A stretch of 64,000 nucleotides of DNA from Sclerodactyla briareus. Its lineage: Eukaryota > Echinodermata > Holothuroidea > Dendrochirotida > Sclerodactylidae. Made by a program: the position numbers and the translations under genes. Below the pieces are notes generated by a model. It searched no databases. It saw only the letters and a list, made by a program, of their open reading frames with translations, and was not told the origin of the DNA. Position 1 is the stretch's first letter. Each line of letters begins with the position of its first letter. Positions 59,691 through 64,000 of this stretch are shown here, piece by piece. The DNA lies in NCBI GenBank assembly GCA_026419785.1, contig JAODTK010005817.1:1-64000 (forward strand), given 5' to 3'.

Positions 59691-59840
59691 TATTATTATT
59701 ATTATCATACACCATATTTATTAGCGAGCGCCTAAATCAACGAAAATGTGTTCAAAGGCGCTTTACAGTAAAACGCACGTTAAAAAGGTGAGTGAAATAG
59801 AGAAATACGAGTAGAAGCAGTCAATCTATACAATAAATGG
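59690..59840 (+). repeat. GCGCTTTACA-type repeat start
   Basis: (ATT)n at 59690-59704 is followed by CATATTTATTAGCGAGCGCC and AAAGGCGCTTTACAGTAAA (59754-59772). This is the typical opening of the R1-like repeats. A diverged internal duplication (AGAAGCAGTCAA / TAAAGCAGTCAA) continues to about 59960. Confidence 0.7.
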
Positions 59841-60289
59841 CTCAGATTGAAAAATATGTATAGGCTAATTATAAAGTCACATTAATTATTCAGAAATTTG
59901 ATCAACTCGAAAAATATGGATATGTAAAAAGCTAAGAGTAAAGCAGTCAAAATGTGATAGCAAAAAATAGTCTCTCATATTTACATGAACACTAGGTCCT
60001 AATGTTTTCTAAAACAAGCAATCAATCGTATCAAAGTTTTTTCTAAAAAAAAAGATCTAATTGCCATTTGTCCCGCACACTCTCTGATTGGGCATATAAA
60101 CTTTAGTGTCCATCGCAACTTTACTCGTTTTCGATAGAACACCATCTCCCATGTTCATTATATTGTAAAGCCCATGGCCCGAGCACTGATCTGTACACCG
60201 AACTTCTTATCCTGTCCATCGGATTCTTCCCCACGCTCAAAACTCGCTGTTCCCGTTCGTGAAGCCACTCCTCCTCCAATCCATTTCAA

Positions 60290-60690
60290 TATACCGTATT
60301 CATTTCTCTAAGCGCCCATCTCCCGTCGAGCGCCCCCCAACTTTTTTGTCAATGCAGGTCACTATCCATAACACATGGGCTGCAGACATTGCAACAATTC
60401 ATTGCTCACATTGGAACGCTGTGCACGTACCACATTCAAAACATTGCACAGGTTTGAAGCAAACAATGTCTGCAGCACGGTCTGCCCCCCCTACACTCTG
60501 CGCTCCCCAATAATCGGCCTTACAAACGATTGTTCATTCATCCGTACATAACTAGGTTGTATATGCCTGTGCATCCGCGCTGTACTTGGTATAGTACATA
60601 ACTACAAATATGACATGCCTCAACGCAAGATATACTCGGTAAAGTTATATTCTCATAAGCGCCCATCCTGAAATTGGGTGTCTTAGGCGG
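60290..60690 (+). repeat. Repeat segment with AAGCGCCCAT direct repeats and a 13-bp inverted repeat
   Basis: ATACCGTATTC...TCTAAGCGCCCATC (60291-60324) recurs as ATACTCGGTA...TCATAAGCGCCCATC (60631-60667). Inside, GCTGCAGACATTG (60379-60391) and CAATGTCTGCAGC (60464-60476) are a perfect inverted repeat. The segment splits the LINE. Confidence 0.6.
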
Positions 60691-60699
60691 AATGTAATG

Positions 60700-61300
60700 C
60701 GTAAGAAGTCAATCAATTCCATGTGCTTTGATCTTGCTGAAATAATCTTTCCTGTGGCACAGTGTCAAAGGCTTTCTGTAGGTCAAGGATATACATCAAC
60801 TGGTAGCCTCTATTACCCATTCTGTCACTGTATTCCAGTAAACAAGCTATTCAGAACACACGAATATCTTTTCCTGAGCCATGCCTAGTGGTCTGGAATT
60901 AGTTTGATTTTTCTCCATGTGCTCTACTGTTTGCATCTTTCAATAACATGCCCATAACCTTCCCTGGAACCCCCAGGAAACTAATGTGAGGTTCACTGCC
61001 CTTTAATTTAACACCTTTGATATTTCCGCTTTTTATAAGGTGTTGTATATTTTGACCTTTTTTTTCCAGTCCTCGTGGTTGCCTCTGTTCCTTCAACGAC
61101 TTCTGGAAAATCCATCTGCAGTGGTTTTTGCTATCTCTATGATTAGTTCTTTCAAGGTAATTTTCTTAACACCATCCTGGCCCAGCTGCTTTTCCCTTCT
61201 CTCTATCTCTTTTAACTTTTTCTTTACCACATCCTCTGTTATTTCCATGTTCCCCCAATCTATAGTTTTTGTTCTTCATTCTTCGCTCTTGGGATAGACT
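60700..61300 (-). mobile_element. CR1-like LINE, 5' part of reverse-transcriptase domain
   Basis: On the minus strand: WGNMEITEDVVKKKLKEIER (about 61260-61200), LGQDGVKKITLKELIIEIAK (about 61190-61130), NHEDWKK (about 61075), FPGG/VPGKVMG (about 60975) and LMYILDLQKAFDTVPQERLF (about 60800-60740). These match the fingers/palm blocks: KL..IK..KAAGPDGV...LKE, EDWK.A.V.PI.KKG, VPGKV.E and LDLQKAFDTVPH. The catalytic D of LDLQKAFD is intact. Frames are broken at several points. The order and clade fit the piece at 59085-59690, making one interrupted element. Confidence 0.85.
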
Positions 61301-61679
61301 GAGGTCCTTCATCCGTGAATATTTGACTTTCCAGTTTCACCTCTTATACGTTCCTACACCTTTCATGATCTAGCTACTGTAACTTCCAATTCATATCATA
61401 TGTAATGACAAACAGTCTAAAACTAACTTGCGTAGCGTCAGGCATCCACTTGGCTGATTAGTTTTTTCTTCGCATCGACTTACGATCGCTAGAATCTGGC
61501 CAACTTCTCCGGCCTACCTCGATCTTTATACTCTTTTCAAGTGTGGCCTCGATGTTCTAAGGCTCTTGAGTATTAATTCACAAAATGTACAGGCACTTAT
61601 TCTGTTAACCTTATGCAACATTCGTGTGATTTCAAGACATTTGTCCCCCCTCATAGAGTGAGGCATTGTCCGTTTTGAC
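61301..61679. other. Unassigned spacer upstream of the LINE
   Basis: No endonuclease motif or other feature is recognised. Confidence 0.4.
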
Positions 61680-61950
61680 GATCTCCGAAACACTGCCTAC
61701 CATGATGAACAGTGGAGGCCAGGCTTCCCGGAACGCATATCGGGCCGAAAACCCAATGATGCTCGATTAAGTTGGGAAAAATCATCCAATCAGAATTCTG
61801 CAATTTTTATGTGAAGTAAATAGCAAAGAACAATATCATGATTTGAGTGGAAATACGTATCATAATTTTTCTCTGGCTTGCTCCATTGACTGCTAACACG
61901 AAGTGCCCCGATGAAATGGTTTCACTCGCACTTGGCCTATAATATATACG
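61680..61950 (+). repeat. Dispersed repeat D, copy 3
   Basis: It shares GAAACACTGCC, GGAACGCATA, CGAAAACCCAATGATGCT, CTGGCTTGCTCCATTGACTG, CTAACACGAAGTGCCCC and TTGGCCTATA with copies at 5690 and 7496. This is the most complete copy by eye. Confidence 0.65.
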
Positions 61951-61964
61951 TCCTACCAGTGTTG

Positions 61965-62200
61965 AGTCGGTCCAGCCAATCGGAGTCGCGAGTCCCAAGA
62001 CCGGTCCTCAGCATCCGAGTCCATCCAAGACAGTCGTCCTCAGCATCCGCAGTCCGAGCGAGTCCGAGTCCCGAGTCCCCATTGAAATTCGGCATTTCAA
62101 CAGAATTGATATAAAAAGATGGTAGTCTTTTTCAAACCAAGCAAATTTATTGATGAAATAAATGTTGCCATCACCTCCCCTAAAGCAAAATTGTAATAAA
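61965..62200 (+). repeat. GAGTCC hexamer array and flank
   Basis: GAGTCGCGAGTCCC, CATCCGAGTCCATCC and GAGCGAGTCCGAGTCCCGAG occupy about 61968-62080. The flank to 62200 resembles 43990-44080, where the hexamer is GAGTAC. Confidence 0.6.
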
Positions 62201-62299
62201 ACGTAGATGTTTGCATCAGCTTCCCCCAAACTGAATTCTGCGAAAAATTATCGCCACGTTCCGAAACGCACAAATCAGCAAAAATATTCAGTTCGTCAA

Positions 62300-62590
62300 A
62301 AATCTAGGATGGCCGCCGTCAGAGCGGTCGTGCAAAAAACGACCACTTTCATCATTGAGCCCATCCAAGATTTCACTCAGGCGGACCTGTGTGCCAAGTT
62401 TTGAGTCAATCGGACAATTGTGTTGATAAATTATTGCGCACAAAAAACAAACACAAAGCCTTTTGTCGTTGGCGGCGCAGCCAAAACCATTTTATCAACG
62501 ATGGGGTAAAATTATTCCCCCCACCCTTTGTGCCGCCTCCTCTCTAGCCGTCTACCAGTGCTATTTTTTATCCATTGTTTTCATTTCCCA
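62300..62590 (+). repeat. Family C dispersed repeat
   Basis: GGCCGCCGTCAGAGCGGTCG (62310), GAGCCCATCCAAGATTTCAC (62357), AAGTTTTGAGTCAATCGG (62397) and GTTGGCGGCGCAGCCA (62468) match the reverse copy at 30290-30720. Confidence 0.65.
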
Positions 62591-64000
62591 CAACCCCAAT
62601 CACAAGATATTCAAGCTCAATGGCTTAGTGCTCCCTGTGCATATGTCCCTAAAACAGCCATACTTGTGTGGCTGTTCGGTCAAAAAGTGAATTTATTCCT
62701 GTTTCTAAATTGCAGTACTTACTATGTCCTAATTAGGTCATATTAGCATTTTGCAATTAACTTTTATATTTAAAATGCCCTAGTAACATCTTGAATTTTA
62801 GGGGCTTGGAATTTGTGTTCCTAACCCACGTAGCTCGGAAAATTACATTAAATACACTTGCAGTGCTTCATATTCGATCCTACTACGAACTCTGGGATCA
62901 TAATTCATTGATTTGGGTCTTTTTCAGGCCTGCGTTTTGACACAATACACATTGAATTATATATTGTGTCCTTTTTTGTGGCTAAATTCATTATTGGTGA
63001 CATGTTTTCGCAAGTTGTACAATCATTCATTTGCTAAACTTTCCAACTGAATCTGATGAAAAAAAAAACTTATTCTAGATTTTTGTTGACCACCGTCCAC
63101 ATTATGCCGAGAATCGCGAGCGAGGAGCAGGGCTGGGCAATTCTGAACATGTAAAGTAATCGATAACATCGAGGGTGTTATAACCGGGGTCGATACTTAG
63201 CGGCGATGGGTGTGCCTAATGAAAGACGATTTCTTCGGCAGTTACTCCAAATGAATATCGACAGCAATTTGAATATTCTTAAACACCATAATTTCGGTAA
63301 GTGCAGATTACAATCAGCTACTTCGTGTAGACCTACAGTGTGCGGCGCGAGCAGCTCTGCAAGGGCTGTTCGATATTCAATCATTGAGTGCATATGCTAG
63401 GGCGCCGCATGCTGTACCGATTAACCGAACGTAGCCGCCAACTGTGCGGTCCTGTTCACTGTTTATTTCACACAAGTACACATTGGCTGTTTTAGTCGAC
63501 GGATGTGTGTGTGTGAAAAGCATCTCACAAAACATCGTGAATTACAAAACATTGGCATTTAATCAGCATTTTGGCCTAAAATCTCATCCTTCCTCTTTCC
63601 TAGTTGGTAATTAACCAGGAATTTTCCTCAGGGGCGATTCCCGAAAATTTTGGTGTTCATATTTTTTGCCCTCCTACATGTAATTTTGAATGCTCTTTTT
63701 ATACTGCTCTTCTGCCCAAGTGCGAATCGCGCTCCAGCTGTTTTGTCCGACGTTGGTAAGACTACGAACAATCAGCCTTGTACTGTTCATGTGTCTTGAC
63801 AAATTTCCTGATTTCACGTTGTCAGTTTTGATAAGAAAACAATATTTTAAATTGCTTCTTTCCATAAATTATTAGGACAGAAAAATATTATTAGCGCGGG
63901 CCGATGGATTACGTAGAACGCAAAACATTGCACAAAACAAAAGAATAGCCGGGCGATTTGTAGCTCCAGTAAAACTACTTTTTGCTCCCCGAGCTGGGCC
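62591..64000. other. Unassigned region to the window end
   Basis: GCAGGGCTGGGCAATT at about 63128 looks like the end of some hAT-type elements, but no partner end was found. A short GT run lies at 63505-63517. No gene is recognised. Confidence 0.4.

Noticed and set aside
63125-63200. hAT-type end (GCAGGGCTGGGCAATT)
   Set aside because: No matching inverted end was found in the remaining 900 bases and no target duplication is visible.

Overview
The window reads as intergenic or intronic DNA from an animal nuclear genome. There are no bacterial-style operons or dense coding. Recognisable signal consists of decayed LINE reverse-transcriptase pieces, one tRNA-derived SINE, short terminal-inverted-repeat elements, and many diverged dispersed or tandem repeats. 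An aquatic invertebrate deuterostome, perhaps an echinoderm, fits the repeat types (arrays of TGACCT motifs, GCGCTTTACA-type repeats, CA and GACA tails) and the style of the ELOVL peptide. The sequence itself does not prove a species. Frames break often and homopolymer tracts are very common, so part of the decay may be uncorrected long-read error.

Layout. 0-10 kb: a LINE 3' end with poly(A) (899-1560), a GCGCTTTACA-type repeat (2495-2865), the longest LINE reverse transcriptase (2870-4960), two copies of a ~270-bp dispersed repeat (5690, 7496), and a head-to-head array of the TGACCT-rich family A (8430-9790). 10-23 kb: mostly unassigned, with a 177-bp tandem duplication (12193), a SINE (18715-19060), a 513-bp terminal-inverted-repeat element (19505-20017) and several local duplications. 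23-36 kb: family B (23040), the one confident host-gene trace, an exon-sized fragment of a fatty-acid elongase (ELOVL, 27187-27306, minus strand) directly abutted by a 430-bp element with perfect 21-bp inverted ends (27307-27736), a family C repeat (30290-30720), and a B+A composite (32740-35056). 36-46 kb: a LINE C-terminal fragment (38215-38780), a SINE-like repeat (39270), GAGTAC hexamer arrays (41985, 43780), another head-to-head family A array (42495-43520), and a family C unit with a palindromic hairpin (44678-44712). 46-49 kb: a ~580-bp-period satellite. 49-64 kb: a GACA microsatellite (49483), a G-rich 38-bp minisatellite (51132-51462), an inverted minisatellite (57230-57395), a LINE interrupted by other repeats (59085-61300), and further copies of the families above.

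No complete gene, tRNA, rRNA, CRISPR array, operon or new multi-gene system is visible, and no retrovirus-like or Polinton-like element was recognised. The most notable observations are repeat-borne clusters of AGGTCA half-sites at nuclear-receptor spacings (DR1, DR4, DR5), the ELOVL fragment beside an inverted-repeat element, the strongly G-quadruplex-prone minisatellite, the conserved hairpins at ends of two repeat families, and the unusual density of poly(G)/poly(C) tracts.
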